From positions 1-64,000 of the forward strand of contig JAMPGX010000012.1 of the NCBI GenBank assembly GCA_023663725.1: a stretch of DNA of 64,000 nt, given 5' to 3'. Position numbers and translations under genes: made by a program. Origin of the DNA: a bacterium (lineage in GTDB: Bacteria > Bacillota > Clostridia > Lachnospirales > Lachnospiraceae). Shown here in pieces: positions 10,681 to 18,412 of this stretch; positions within the stretch are counted from its first letter, which is position 1, and every line of letters starts with the position of its first letter. The notes below the pieces were generated by a model. The model ran no database searches. It had not been told where the DNA came from and saw only the letters and a program-made list of their open reading frames with translations.

Positions 10681-10730
10681 AAAATATCACTCCTTTCAAC
10701 AGCTTTTCAGCTTAGAAAATTGAAAAATCT

Positions 10731-10937
10731 AGTTACTTTGCGAGTGTCATTGTGTATATGGTATATTCCAACGCGGGCACGCTCTCGCTTCGTTCTCTCC
10801 GTAGCGATACTAAGCTCGTGCCGAATAAATTCGGCAAACCTCGCTAAGTACCGACGGCTCGTGGTGTTACGGTTGCAAACCGTAACACGAAGCCTACTTA
10901 TGGAATATACCATACACACAATTCGGTACTGGCAATA
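10731..10937 (-). repeat. Structured dispersed repeat, copy A (5' of clpB)
   Basis: An about 207-bp imperfect palindrome. The outer stem pairs the segment ending 'ggtatattcca' (about 10749-10770) with 'tggaatatacc' (about 10900-10921). Inside are a small GCCGAAT/ATTCGGC hairpin and a longer hairpin built on GTGTTACGGTT/AACCGTAACAC. The element lies 50 nt upstream of the clpB ATG. The same border sequences occur at 38365, 38680 (inverted) and 59342. The orientation is given as minus because mismatched stem pairs become G-U pairs in the minus-strand transcript. Short reading frames through it are by-products. Confidence 0.85.
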
Positions 10938-11176
10938 AAACAGTTTTGCAAATCTGTTACCAGTAAAAAAATTGTGCTTCATATATCTATGCATTGTGTC
11001 TTTGTTTGTTCTACAACAAATATAACATAAGTATTTTAAAATGCAAGGGGTTGTTTCTAAATTTTTTATAAAGAATATCCACTTTAGGGAAAGTGTTCCT
11101 AATGTATAAATTGAAAAATAATATATTTATTTTTACAAAAATCATATGATCTACTATAACTTAACGGCTCTATTAA
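10938..11176. other. AT-rich intergenic stretch, nothing recognised
   Basis: About 240 bp of AT-rich sequence between the repeat and the small gene ending at 11177. I saw no convincing reading frame, RNA gene or terminator. It probably contains the clpB promoter further upstream of the repeat, but no clear consensus was found. Confidence 0.4.
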
Positions 11177-11506
11177 TCAGGACTTCAAATCTATTTGAAA
11201 CTCAAAGTCTTTTTCACATTGAAAATGTTGCCCTATTTGTTTCACAAAATAATCTTCATTTTTCGGATAGACTGCTTTCGTCATCACTCTTAATAAATTC
11301 AGTTCTTCAACAGATTCTTTCAAGACATTTTCAATTGTACTCCATCCATCTGTTACAGGTGAACATATGTCATTTAGCATATCAGAAAAAAGTTCATATC
11401 CGTTTATGCGCTGATTCCTTGCCAACTGCCCGGCTCTACTTGAACACAGCATTTTTTCCAACATACCATACTGCTTACCATTCAGAGTTACATGATACGT
11501 TTTCAT
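11177..11506 (-). CDS. Small uncharacterised cytoplasmic protein
   Basis: 109 residues, no signal peptide or membrane segment. The ATG at 11506 has GAGGAG 7 nt upstream; an earlier in-frame start at 11563 lacks one. The N-terminus 'MKTYHVTLNGKQYGMLEKML' looks like a beta strand followed by a helix, and the rest is helical and charged. It is AT-richer than its neighbours and isolated between the repeat region and the EIIA-like gene, which may mean recent acquisition. I do not recognise a family. Confidence 0.6.
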   Translation of the reverse strand: MKTYHVTLNGKQYGMLEKMLCSSRAGQLARNQRINGYELFSDMLNDICSPVTDGWSTIENVLKESVEELNLLRVMTKAVYPKNEDYFVKQIGQHFQCEKDFEFQIDLKS

Positions 11507-11754
11507 GTACCGCTCCTCCCAAATTCTCACTCTACATAGTTGATCATAATTCTTTAGTGTCATTTACAATATATATTTACAAGTCATTTCCCAATGGGTA
11601 CACAATTCCGAAAAGGGAATAAAGTATTTGTGTGTAGCCTTGGCCAATGTGAATGGTACAGTGTACTGGTTTTTATTATGTAGCGCTTGCTTTCTCCTGC
11701 TTTGCGGGGAAATACGAAGGAAGCGGCGGGGCGACATCAATGCGGATGTCCGGC

Positions 11755-11788
11755 CTGGATACGGGCTCCTGTCGGGACCCGTATCCAG
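11755..11788. terminator. Perfect 11-bp inverted repeat downstream of EIIA-like gene
   Basis: Arms 11755-11765 (ctggatacggg) and 11778-11788 are perfect complements with a 12-nt loop, 27 nt beyond the stop codon of the minus-strand gene at 11815. There is no run of T after it on the minus strand, so it may be an atypical terminator or an RNA-stabilising hairpin. Confidence 0.45.
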
Positions 11789-11814
11789 GAAAGTATACCA
11801 TATTTTGGTTCGAT

Positions 11815-12600
11815 CTACAACACCCACAGGCAATCCTGACCGTTTTTTACCCATACGCGGCCGGTGACTGACAGGTTGTAATTTCCCCCATCCTCCTCCA
11901 CCGTCATGGAGACATGCGTGTCGTAGCCGTCCCTTGCCAGGGCCTCCCTGTCATATTCCAACAACAGTTTTCCTTTTCCTACAAACTCGTTTTGCACCAC
12001 TCTGGGACGGAAATAATCTCTGGTCATCTCCGCGTCTCTCTCTCCAGCCCGCACTCTCAGCACCACTCCGCTGTCCGTCCGCAGCAGGAACTCATTGCCA
12101 CGAGGATACAGGCGAATGATTTTACCCGAAGCAGGCGCATATACTCGGTTCTCCTCCGGAGTAAACAGCACGCCTCTGCGCCCCTGATTGTTCAGCACAT
12201 CCACCTGTCCGGCAACTGGGCTGGCAAAGGGATGTCCGGATGGCTTCACCTGCTGTTCCCGATGGTGACGACCGTAATTCCTGCGCCGCACGGAATTGTG
12301 CTGCCACTCTCGGGTCTCTCCCAACGTTTTCTCTCCGGCAGCTTCCCTGGGTATCCCCCCTGACCGCACCAGGCTCTCCTGACGCTCTGCCTCCGCTGTC
12401 TCCGCCTTCCGAAGCTGCTCTGTTCTCTCCGGCCATGGGGCGCGCTGGCCCTGCGGCTCAGCTTCCCTCTCATCAGGCGGCTCTGTCCCGACGCCCTCCG
12501 CCGCCAGCACCCTGCCCATCGTGCGGCTCATCAGATACCCCATAATGTATGCCGTGCCGATAATCCCTGAAAAAACCCACACATTTAACGTTATTCCCAT
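11815..12600 (-). CDS. Membrane-anchored EIIA-Glc-like domain protein lacking active-site histidines
   Basis: 261 residues. One N-terminal membrane helix (residues 6-26) is followed by a charged, Glu/Arg-rich disordered linker (about 30-125). The C-terminal domain (about 126-250) follows the fold pattern of PTS glucose IIA: 'SPVAGQVDVL', 'VYAPASGKIIRLYP', 'GKGKLLLEYDREAL' and 'GYDTHVSM'. In true EIIA-Glc two histidines (in 'GHAIG' and 'IHVG') handle the phosphate. Here the matching places read 'GNEFLLRT' and 'LRVRAG', so neither is kept. It cannot be a normal phosphocarrier. It may be a binding or sensing scaffold at the membrane; function unknown. Confidence 0.72.
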   Translation of the reverse strand: MGITLNVWVFSGIIGTAYIMGYLMSRTMGRVLAAEGVGTEPPDEREAEPQGQRAPWPERTEQLRKAETAEAERQESLVRSGGIPREAAGEKTLGETREWQHNSVRRRNYGRHHREQQVKPSGHPFASPVAGQVDVLNNQGRRGVLFTPEENRVYAPASGKIIRLYPRGNEFLLRTDSGVVLRVRAGERDAEMTRDYFRPRVVQNEFVGKGKLLLEYDREALARDGYDTHVSMTVEEDGGNYNLSVTGRVWVKNGQDCLWVL

Positions 12601-12693
12601 CTCTTCTCCCTTCCTGCGCTTTGCATCCAGATTTCTCTATGTGTTTATTCTCTGTAGGCAGCGGTAAAATATGCAAAATATTTGCCAATTTCA

Positions 12694-12722
12694 TTGACAA
12701 ACTGTGATGAATGGGATATGAT
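12694..12722 (+). promoter_or_regulatory. Sigma-A promoter for mntP leader
   Basis: TTGACA (12694-12699) and TATGAT (12717-12722) are separated by exactly 17 nt. Transcription would start near 12729, immediately before the manganese aptamer. Confidence 0.85.
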
Positions 12723-12730
12723 AAAAAACA

Positions 12731-12893
12731 CTTACAGAGTTGATGAGGGAGTAGTTTACAGCTTTCTGGCTGTGGTAATGTCAACATAATGACGTCCTGG
12801 CGTCTGGCATTATCTAAACATACTGATGCGAAAACGAGACTCATGGATAATCGGCGCAGAGATGCGTCTGTTGTCTATGAGTCTCGTTTTCCA
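12731..12893 (+). promoter_or_regulatory. yybP-ykoY manganese riboswitch controlling mntP
   Basis: The leader contains the family's conserved core elements: 'GAGGGAGTAG' (about 12744-12753) and 'GTCAACATAATG' (about 12780-12791), with paired stretches between. This class binds Mn2+ and turns on efflux genes. It is followed by the intrinsic terminator at 12831-12893 and then the mntP ribosome-binding site. I infer that Mn2+ binding prevents terminator formation. The placement before a Mn exporter strongly supports the call, which was made from motif recognition without a covariance search. Confidence 0.82.
12831..12893 (+). terminator. Riboswitch expression-platform terminator
   Basis: A 17-bp stem (one G-T pair) joins 12831-12847 to 12874-12890 with 'aaaacgagactcat' and 'atgagtctcgtttt' arms, ending in a short T run. 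It lies between the aptamer and the mntP start, as expected for transcriptional control. Confidence 0.8.
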
Positions 12894-12913
12894 TTCTGAC
12901 AAAGGAGCTTATT

Positions 12914-13471
12914 ATGTCACTGCTGAATCTGTTTTTGATTGCCGTGGGCCTGTCCATGGATGCTTTTGCCGTATCTGTCTGCAAGGGGCTTGCGATGGAG
13001 AAAGCCCCGCTGAAAAAAGCTGCGCTGGCTGGCGTCTGGTTCGGCAGTTTCCAGGCGCTGATGCCGCTGGCCGGCTATCTGTTAGGTAGCCGTTTTGAAC
13101 AATACATAACCGACGTTGACCACTGGATCGCTTTCATTCTGCTGGCTTTGATTGGCGGTAATATGATCAGGGAGGCCTTTTCCGCGAATGAGGAGGAGAC
13201 CAGCGGCACCATGTACTTTAAAGAGATGTTGCTGCTGGCTGTTGCCACCAGCATAGATGCGCTGGCTGTGGGTATTACCTTCGCCTTTTTACAGGTGAAC
13301 CTTCTGTCCGCCGTAGGCTTGATCGGCATAACAACATTCGTGCTGTCCACTGTGGGAGTCAAGGTGGGCAATCTCTTTGGCAGCCGCTATAAATCTAAGG
13401 CTGAGCTGGTGGGCGGCGTGCTTCTGATTCTGATGGGGTTCAATATCCTGCTGGAGCATCTGCTGCGCTGA
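12914..13471 (+). CDS. mntP: Manganese efflux pump MntP
   Basis: 185 residues, six membrane helices in two similar halves. Each half carries the conserved acidic motif: '[17 protein letters not shown]' near the N-terminus and '[15 protein letters not shown]' in the second half. MntP exports Mn2+ and protects against manganese poisoning. AAAGGAGC precedes the ATG. The Mn-riboswitch and promoter directly upstream explain its regulation. It is a single-gene unit. Confidence 0.95.
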   Translation: MSLLNLFLIAVGLSMDAFAVSVCKGLAMEKAPLKKAALAGVWFGSFQALMPLAGYLLGSRFEQYITDVDHWIAFILLALIGGNMIREAFSANEEETSGTMYFKEMLLLAVATSIDALAVGITFAFLQVNLLSAVGLIGITTFVLSTVGVKVGNLFGSRYKSKAELVGGVLLILMGFNILLEHLLR

Positions 13472-13526
13472 TGGACTATGCCCGAAACAGCCATATGGCG
13501 CTTGCAGACAATAGCAGAGCTTCCGC

Positions 13527-14285
13527 TCAGACCACCGGTATGCGCGCAGTTCCCATTAAAACGCAGATCAGATACAGTGTCAACAGATGGGCCGGATAAA
13601 ACAGATAGAACACATACTTCAGCTTCAATCCCCGCTTTCCGTTATAGAATCCGATGGGAATAAAAGCCAGAGGCGCCCAGATTTCCCACAGAAATACCAG
13701 GCATCCCCCCGCGATCTGCATCCATTTTATCCGGCGCAGCGCATATAATACCATAATACAAGCCACTCCCATATATCCATAGTCCGTATGCAGCAGTTCC
13801 GCAGTCGCGGCTCCGACGGCAATGACCGCCATACTGCCGCACACAAGCACAATTCTGTTCTGTACATGCCTCTCCAACCAAGATACCCCCCACATTGTGA
13901 TCACGCCGATCAGCAGGGTCAGCATGACGCTCTGATGACTCAGAGAGATTACCTTGGAGGTCAGACACAGATCAAAGGGTATCTCTGAGAGCAGCGCAAA
14001 TACGCTGAGCCGCAGAATGTACTTTTTCAGATTATGCGTCCTCAGAAAGCCTTCCACCAGCAAAAAGCAATAGATCGGAAATGCAATCCTGCCGATCCCC
14101 CGCATCACCCTGTACAGATCGAGCAGGCGACTGTAAGTCACAATATCAGTCAAGTGCCTCTGCATATTCACAATGCACCGAAGCACCACCATGGCTCCAA
14201 TGTGATCTATGAGCATGGTAAACATCGCAATGAACTTTAACGTGCTGCCACTCAAGCCCAGACGCTTCTCTATCTTCTGTTTCAT
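13527..14285 (-). CDS. TraX family membrane protein
   Basis: 252 residues, about eight hydrophobic segments, starting 'GSTLKFIAMFTMLIDHIGAM' and containing 'RVMRGIGRIAFPIYCFLLVEGF' and 'LSEIPFDLC', the pattern of TraX/YwhA-like proteins. F-plasmid TraX acetylates pilin; chromosomal homologues in Clostridia have no settled role and may be acyltransferases acting on surface molecules. No conjugation genes are nearby. The gene converges on mntP with a 55-nt gap. Confidence 0.85.
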   Translation of the reverse strand: MKQKIEKRLGLSGSTLKFIAMFTMLIDHIGAMVVLRCIVNMQRHLTDIVTYSRLLDLYRVMRGIGRIAFPIYCFLLVEGFLRTHNLKKYILRLSVFALLSEIPFDLCLTSKVISLSHQSVMLTLLIGVITMWGVSWLERHVQNRIVLVCGSMAVIAVGAATAELLHTDYGYMGVACIMVLYALRRIKWMQIAGGCLVFLWEIWAPLAFIPIGFYNGKRGLKLKYVFYLFYPAHLLTLYLICVLMGTARIPVV

Positions 14286-14389
14286 CCTTACCTCTTTCTA
14301 CAAGTCGCAGACTATATGTGACCTTGTGCAACCTGTCAACCTCCCCACCGCAGGGTGGAATTTTTGCATGATGTTTTTCTAATTTCCAG

Positions 14390-14418
14390 TTTACAAAAAG
14401 ACATATCTGTGATATACT
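14390..14418 (+). promoter_or_regulatory. Promoter of tRNA-Gly
   Basis: TTTACA (14390-14395) and TATACT (14413-14418) have a 17-nt spacer and lie 14 nt upstream of the tRNA. Confidence 0.8.
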
Positions 14419-14432
14419 CTTCTTTGTAACAT

Positions 14433-14503
14433 GCAGATATAGTTCATCGGTAGAACGCTAGCTTCCCAAGCTGGAGAGGCGGGTTCGATTCCCGTTATCT
14501 GCT
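14433..14503 (+). tRNA. tRNA-Gly (CCC)
   Basis: 71-nt cloverleaf. The acceptor arms GCAGATA and TATCTGC pair perfectly, the anticodon loop reads TTCCCAA (anticodon CCC), and the T-loop contains GTTCGATTC. CCA is not encoded. It has its own promoter and terminator. Confidence 0.95.
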
Positions 14504-14511
14504 TTTGACAG

Positions 14512-14545
14512 GAGCTTACACGCAGGTGTAGGCTCTTTTCTTTCC
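14512..14545 (+). terminator. Terminator after tRNA-Gly
   Basis: The stem GAGCTTACAC/GTGTAGGCTC (one G-T pair, 4-nt loop) is followed by TTTTCTTTC, 8 nt past the tRNA. Confidence 0.85.
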
Positions 14546-14548
14546 GAA

Positions 14549-14580
14549 TAAAAATCCCCCGAAGCAATATTCTCCGGGGA
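14549..14580 (-). terminator. Terminator of the infC-rpmI-rplT operon
   Basis: Read on the minus strand, CCCCGGAG and CTTCGGGG form an 8-bp stem (one G-T pair) followed by ATTTTTATT, 20 nt after the rplT stop. Confidence 0.85.
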
Positions 14581-14600
14581 ATCTGTTCGCATACGCAAAT

Positions 14601-14957
14601 CTATGCCAGCTTGGACTTTGCAAGCTCTGCCAGTGTGGTGAATCCATCCGCATCATTTACAGCCATCTCAGCCAGCATCTTGCGGTTCATCTCCACGCCT
14701 GCGAGCTTCAGGCCATACATAAACCTGCTGTAAGACAAGCCGTTCAGCCTGGCCGCCGCATTGATACGGGCAATCCAGAGCTGTCTGAACTGACGCTTTC
14801 TCTCTTTTCTGCCCGCATAGGAGCTGGCCAGCGCCCGCATAACGGACTGCTTCGCAATCCTGTACTGCTTGCTTCTGGCTCCTCTGTAGCCTTTCGCCAG
14901 CTTTAATACTCTATTGTGTTTCTTTTTCGCATTTAAGCCACCTTTAATTCTTGCCAT
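14601..14957 (-). CDS. rplT: 50S ribosomal protein L20
   Basis: 118 residues, standard L20 length, with the basic N-terminus '[20 protein letters not shown]' and the conserved '[20 protein letters not shown]'. It binds 23S rRNA early in assembly and in Firmicutes also represses its own operon by binding the leader RNA. It is the last gene of infC-rpmI-rplT. Confidence 0.98.
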   Translation of the reverse strand: MARIKGGLNAKKKHNRVLKLAKGYRGARSKQYRIAKQSVMRALASSYAGRKERKRQFRQLWIARINAAARLNGLSYSRFMYGLKLAGVEMNRKMLAEMAVNDADGFTTLAELAKSKLA

Positions 14958-14977
14958 GTCTATTCCCTCCTAACCTG

Positions 14978-15175
14978 TTATAAATAAGGTAAAATCTTCT
15001 TCATTGTCTTTACGTTTGTCGCATCTGTGATTGCAGGCTTTCTAAGATTTCTCTTATTCTTAGTCGTCTTCTTGGTTAAGATATGGCGCTTGTAAGCCTT
15101 GTTTCTCTTCAACTTCCCTGTTCCAGTCACTTTAAAACGCTTAGCTGCTGATTTGCTTGTCTTCATTTTGGGCAT
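14978..15175 (-). CDS. rpmI: 50S ribosomal protein L35
   Basis: 65 residues, highly basic, '[18 protein letters not shown]' N-terminus typical of L35. AGGAGG precedes the ATG. It is the middle gene of the operon, 20 nt from rplT and 48 nt from infC. Confidence 0.98.
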   Translation of the reverse strand: MPKMKTSKSAAKRFKVTGTGKLKRNKAYKRHILTKKTTKNKRNLRKPAITDATNVKTMKKILPYL

Positions 15176-15223
15176 AACAGTTTCCTCCTAAACTTTTTGC
15201 TTAATCTATTTTAACCAATGGGC

Positions 15224-15730
15224 TTATCGCTTCTCAGTTAAAAACATCGTCAAACTTCTGCCTTCCACCTTGGGCAGCTTCTCCAACACCGCAATATCGG
15301 ACAGACTCTCGGCGAAATCGTCCAGAATATGCTTGCTGGTGTTCATATGCGCCATCTCGCGACCCCTGAATCGCAGAGTTACCTTCACCTTGTCTCCCTT
15401 GCTGAGAAACTTCCTGGCAGCGCTTATCTTGGTATTCAAATCATTGGTGTCAATATTGGGAGACAGACGGATTTCCTTGATCTCAATTATCTTCTGCTTT
15501 TTCCTTGCCTCCTTCTCCTTGCGCGCCTGCTCGTAGCGATATTTGCCGTAATCCGCAATCCTGCACACAGGCGGCTTCGCCGTGGGCACAATCTTAATCA
15601 AATCCACGCCGGCCTCCTCCGCCAGCGCCATCGCTTCCCTGATCGGCATCACTCCCAGCTGCTCGCCGTTTTCTCCGATTACTCGTACTTCACGATCCCT
15701 GATTTGTTCATTAATAAATAACTCGCTAAT
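15224..15730 (-). CDS. infC: Translation initiation factor IF-3, initiated at ATT
   Basis: 168 residues starting '(M)ISELFINEQIRDREVRVIG', matching the N-terminus pattern of Bacillus IF-3. I place the start at the ATT codon 15728-15730 because GGAGGG lies 8 nt upstream. The in-frame ATG at 15775 falls inside a terminator hairpin, and the ATG at 15745 overlaps the ribosome-binding site. IF-3 checks the start codon on the 30S subunit; initiating its own gene at a rare AUU lets it repress its own translation. The C-terminal domain ends 'LPKVEGRSLTMFLTEK'. Confidence 0.95.
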   Translation of the reverse strand: MSELFINEQIRDREVRVIGENGEQLGVMPIREAMALAEEAGVDLIKIVPTAKPPVCRIADYGKYRYEQARKEKEARKKQKIIEIKEIRLSPNIDTNDLNTKISAARKFLSKGDKVKVTLRFRGREMAHMNTSKHILDDFAESLSDIAVLEKLPKVEGRSLTMFLTEKR

Positions 15731-15921
15731 GGCTTTGCCCTCCATAAGAAAAAAGTGGATAGCATCGCTATCCACCTAAAGGTCCAGTTCCATACAGTCC
15801 GTGCCGCTATCCGCGGCCGCGTACCGTTGTAAATCTTTCCTTTATTAACGCTTACCAGCCTGCCGCCGTAAGGTGAGAGTGGACGCTCTGCTTTGTTGTC
15901 TGTGCTCCATGCACTTTGGTT
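15731..15921 (-). promoter_or_regulatory. infC operon leader (L20-leader-like attenuator)
   Basis: An about 190-nt leader between the promoter and infC. The stretch ends in an intrinsic terminator (15747-15776) placed just before the ribosome-binding site. The sequence GGATAGC occurs twice on the minus strand: once as the 5' arm of the terminator and once about 45 nt earlier, inside 'gcggatagcggc'. The terminator's 3' arm GCTATCC can therefore pair with either copy, giving a terminator/antiterminator choice. In Bacillus, L20 binding promotes such termination; the same control is inferred here. Confidence 0.65.
15747..15776 (-). terminator. Attenuator terminator before infC
   Basis: A 9-bp perfect stem GTGGATAGC/GCTATCCAC with a 3-nt loop is followed by six T on the minus strand, ending just upstream of the infC ribosome-binding site. 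Confidence 0.85.
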
Positions 15922-15950
15922 ATCTTACCAGAGTTTATCCGCATTGTCAA
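15922..15950 (-). promoter_or_regulatory. Sigma-A promoter of the infC operon
   Basis: On the minus strand TTGACA (15945-15950) and TAAGAT (15922-15927) are 17 nt apart. Confidence 0.85.
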
Positions 15951-15978
15951 TAGTATTATGTAAAAAATCCGAAACAAA

Positions 15979-16007
15979 TTGACACGGCGTTGCCGATACC
16001 GTAAACT
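15979..16007 (+). promoter_or_regulatory. Promoter of the double-HTH regulator gene
   Basis: TTGACA (15979-15984) and TAAACT (16002-16007) are 17 nt apart. It is divergent from the infC promoter, with 28 nt between them, and about 100 nt upstream of the regulator start. Confidence 0.7.
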
Positions 16008-16107
16008 AAGATCAGAGGATTCTGTTAACGACTATGTCTCTTGTCATTGATACGGCGAGCGTTATACTGCATCTATAATTGAGTAAAGAATCTTGATGAG
16101 GACATCT

Positions 16108-18012
16108 ATGAACAGCAGAGAAGAAATCAGGCAATTCAATAGGTATCTCACCAGAATGCGCGAAAAACGCGGCGTCTCCCTGAGACAGCTCTGCGAGGGT
16201 CTGTGTACATCTCAGGAGATCTCTTTCCTGGAGAGCGGCAGGCGGCTGTCAAACAGACTGCTGCTGGACGCTATCATGGAAAGGCTGGGAGTGGGCGCGG
16301 AGGACTATGAGCATTTTCTCAGTTACACGGAATATGCGCGTTGGGAGGCTCGGCAGAGAATCCTCCACTGCATCACCTGGGAGGAGACAGAGCGGGCGAA
16401 AGAGCTGCTGGAGGAGTACTATGCGAGATATGGAGAGGGCAATACCGCCATAGAAGCGAAGCTGGAGAGACAGTTCTATCTGAGTATGCTGGCACAGGTC
16501 AGACGCTATGACGGCGTCTCAGAGGAAGAGCTACGCACCCTGTTTGAGGAGGCGCTCCGGCTGACTGTACCCTCATCGGAGCACAAGCCTCTCTCCCAAC
16601 TGGCGCTTTCCATCAAAGAACTGAATCTGCTCCTGGAGACCGAGCAGTGCCGCAGGGAAGGAGCGCGGCTCCCGCGCTATGAGGAGATCCTGACATACAT
16701 AGAGGCGGCGGTACTGGATGGGCGCGGCATGGCCAAGATCTATCCCAAGGCCGTCTTCTTCCTCTGCCGGCAGCGGCTTGCGGCAGCCGGAGAACATCCG
16801 CTGCCCCTTCTGGAGATCGCGAAGCTCCTTCGGCTCTGCAACCGCGCCATAGACATCCTGCGTGATAACTATCGGATGTACTTTCTCTGGGAGCTTCTGG
16901 ATATGCGCGAACTGCTCCTGGAACAGATGGCGGCGGACTATCGCCGTCAGGGTGAGCCGAAGAAGGCTGATGCACTACGCACGATGCAGCAGGAAAACAC
17001 GGAGTGGAAAGCGGTATTGGAACAGCTCTATGCGGAATATCAGGTGCCGCAGGAGACCTTGGAATACTGTTATCTCTATGTGGTACATGGCGTATCCTGT
17101 ATCAACGACGTCATCCGCATCCGGCGTCAGATGCTGGGGTTGACTCCGGCCGAGTTGTGCGACGGTGTCTGCGACATCAGGACCCTGCGGCGTCTGGAAC
17201 GCCGGGAGACCATGCCCCAGCGGGCGATCGTCGAGCAACTGTTCGCACGGCTGGGACTCTTCGGAGAACTCACCCGCACGGAACTGATTACAGACGACCC
17301 TGAGGCCAGGAGACTGATGGAGCAGAAGAGACGGCAAATAAACGATAAACAATGGGAGGAAACGGCGCAACTGTTACAAAAGCTGGAGGCGCGGGTCTCC
17401 ATGGATATCCCCAGCAACAGACAGGCACTGATGAGATGGAATATGCTTCTTCATTGGAAAAAGAAGGAGTTGGGGAATGATGCATACTGCAGGTCAATGC
17501 GGGAAATATTGGAATTGACCCTTCCATTCGAAGCTTTTCTGAAAAAGGGAGAAAAATATCTGACTTATCAGGAACAGTCCTGTATCCATAGCATGCTGCA
17601 GGCAATGGACAAGGGCAGAGAGGAATTTTGGGCAGGTATAAAATGCTTTGAAGATATGTACCGCGCTATTATAGATAGCGAATTACAGGACGCATTTTCA
17701 GGAATATATGAACTTATTATGAACTTAGTGGCAAGTGAATGGGGAAATAAAGGTGAATTTGAACGTTCTGACCGATACTCTGACATCATCACCGCAGGAT
17801 GTCTTCGACTCCGCAGACTGGGGGCGCTTACCGAAAATCTGTATAATCGGTGTTGGAATCACGCGGAGCGAAGACACAGGAGCATCCCGACAGCCAAACC
17901 CCTGAATGAGAAAAAAGAAATTTATAAATGTATTTTGCTCAGCAGGCTAAATAAACATAAAAATGACGAGCTCTATTTCAAAAAAATGTTGGAGCAAGCC
18001 AGCGATGAATAG
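16108..18012 (+). CDS. Large helical regulator with two XRE-type HTH domains
   Basis: 634 residues. Residues 1-71 form an HTH domain ('MREKRGVSLRQLCEGLC...LESGRRLS...LDAIMERLGV'). A second HTH of the same pattern lies around 330-388 ('IRRQMLGLTPAELCDGVC...LERRETMP...VEQLFARLGL'). Each is followed by about 250 residues of helical, TPR-like sequence, so the protein looks like an internal duplication of a 300-residue Rgg/PlcR-type regulator. Such proteins usually sense short peptides. The start at 16108 has GAGGAC upstream; a TTG at 16093 is less likely. A small membrane-peptide gene ends 3 nt away on the other strand. Confidence 0.8.
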   Translation: MNSREEIRQFNRYLTRMREKRGVSLRQLCEGLCTSQEISFLESGRRLSNRLLLDAIMERLGVGAEDYEHFLSYTEYARWEARQRILHCITWEETERAKELLEEYYARYGEGNTAIEAKLERQFYLSMLAQVRRYDGVSEEELRTLFEEALRLTVPSSEHKPLSQLALSIKELNLLLETEQCRREGARLPRYEEILTYIEAAVLDGRGMAKIYPKAVFFLCRQRLAAAGEHPLPLLEIAKLLRLCNRAIDILRDNYRMYFLWELLDMRELLLEQMAADYRRQGEPKKADALRTMQQENTEWKAVLEQLYAEYQVPQETLEYCYLYVVHGVSCINDVIRIRRQMLGLTPAELCDGVCDIRTLRRLERRETMPQRAIVEQLFARLGLFGELTRTELITDDPEARRLMEQKRRQINDKQWEETAQLLQKLEARVSMDIPSNRQALMRWNMLLHWKKKELGNDAYCRSMREILELTLPFEAFLKKGEKYLTYQEQSCIHSMLQAMDKGREEFWAGIKCFEDMYRAIIDSELQDAFSGIYELIMNLVASEWGNKGEFERSDRYSDIITAGCLRLRRLGALTENLYNRCWNHAERRHRSIPTAKPLNEKKEIYKCILLSRLNKHKNDELYFKKMLEQASDE

Positions 18013-18015
18013 ACA

Positions 18016-18177
18016 TTAATCATATAAATCGTCACGTACATCAAGATCATTCATTGGAGCAATGCCACCTTCGGGAGCAAAATCAGTTCCCCCAAAAAGG
18101 AGATCGATAAGGACTGCTATAAATGCCAAAATAATAGCTGCGGAACGAAGTAACGGCTTGAATGATTGTTTTCCCAT
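18016..18177 (-). CDS. 53-residue single-pass membrane peptide
   Basis: A short frame starting at 18177 with an excellent AGGAGG site (8 nt to the ATG) and a well-formed promoter. The N-terminus 'MGKQSFKPLLRSAAIILAF' is basic then hydrophobic (helix about residues 10-29). The rest is acidic, ending 'NDLDVRDDLYD'. The gene is tail-to-tail with the double-HTH regulator, with a 3-nt gap. It could be a signalling-peptide precursor or a small membrane modulator; neither is proven, and no known family was recognised. Confidence 0.72.
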   Translation of the reverse strand: MGKQSFKPLLRSAAIILAFIAVLIDLLFGGTDFAPEGGIAPMNDLDVRDDLYD

Positions 18178-18211
18178 TTTAAAGTACCTCCTGATCTTTT
18201 ATAATAAATAT

Positions 18212-18240
18212 ATTATATCGGGAGATGGCAAGTAAAGCAA
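18212..18240 (-). promoter_or_regulatory. Promoter of the 53-residue peptide gene
   Basis: On the minus strand TTGCTT (18235-18240) and TATAAT (18212-18217) are 17 nt apart, 35 nt upstream of the start codon. Confidence 0.75.
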
Positions 18241-18289
18241 GCGGCAAAGTTGTTTACATATCATCTTCACTTATCAACAGTTTTGTCTC

Positions 18290-18318
18290 TTGCAGATCAT
18301 CCGAAGATGAAATATACT
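18290..18318 (+). promoter_or_regulatory. Promoter of the secreted Cys-motif protein gene
   Basis: TTGCAG (18290-18295) and TATACT (18313-18318) are 17 nt apart, about 95 nt before the start codon at 18413. Confidence 0.65.
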
Positions 18319-18412
18319 ATATATGTAACTATTACATAGGGAAATCTCCGGAGGATTTCTTAGCCAGTCTCTTTCCTGTAAGGAGAGAACATTTACAAGG
18401 AGGAAACAAAGT

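Noticed and set aside
10707-10994. A 95-codon minus-strand frame and a 109-codon plus-strand frame (38677-39006) with similar protein sequences
   Set aside because: Both run through the structured repeat. Their likeness is explained by the repeat itself, and neither has a ribosome-binding site.
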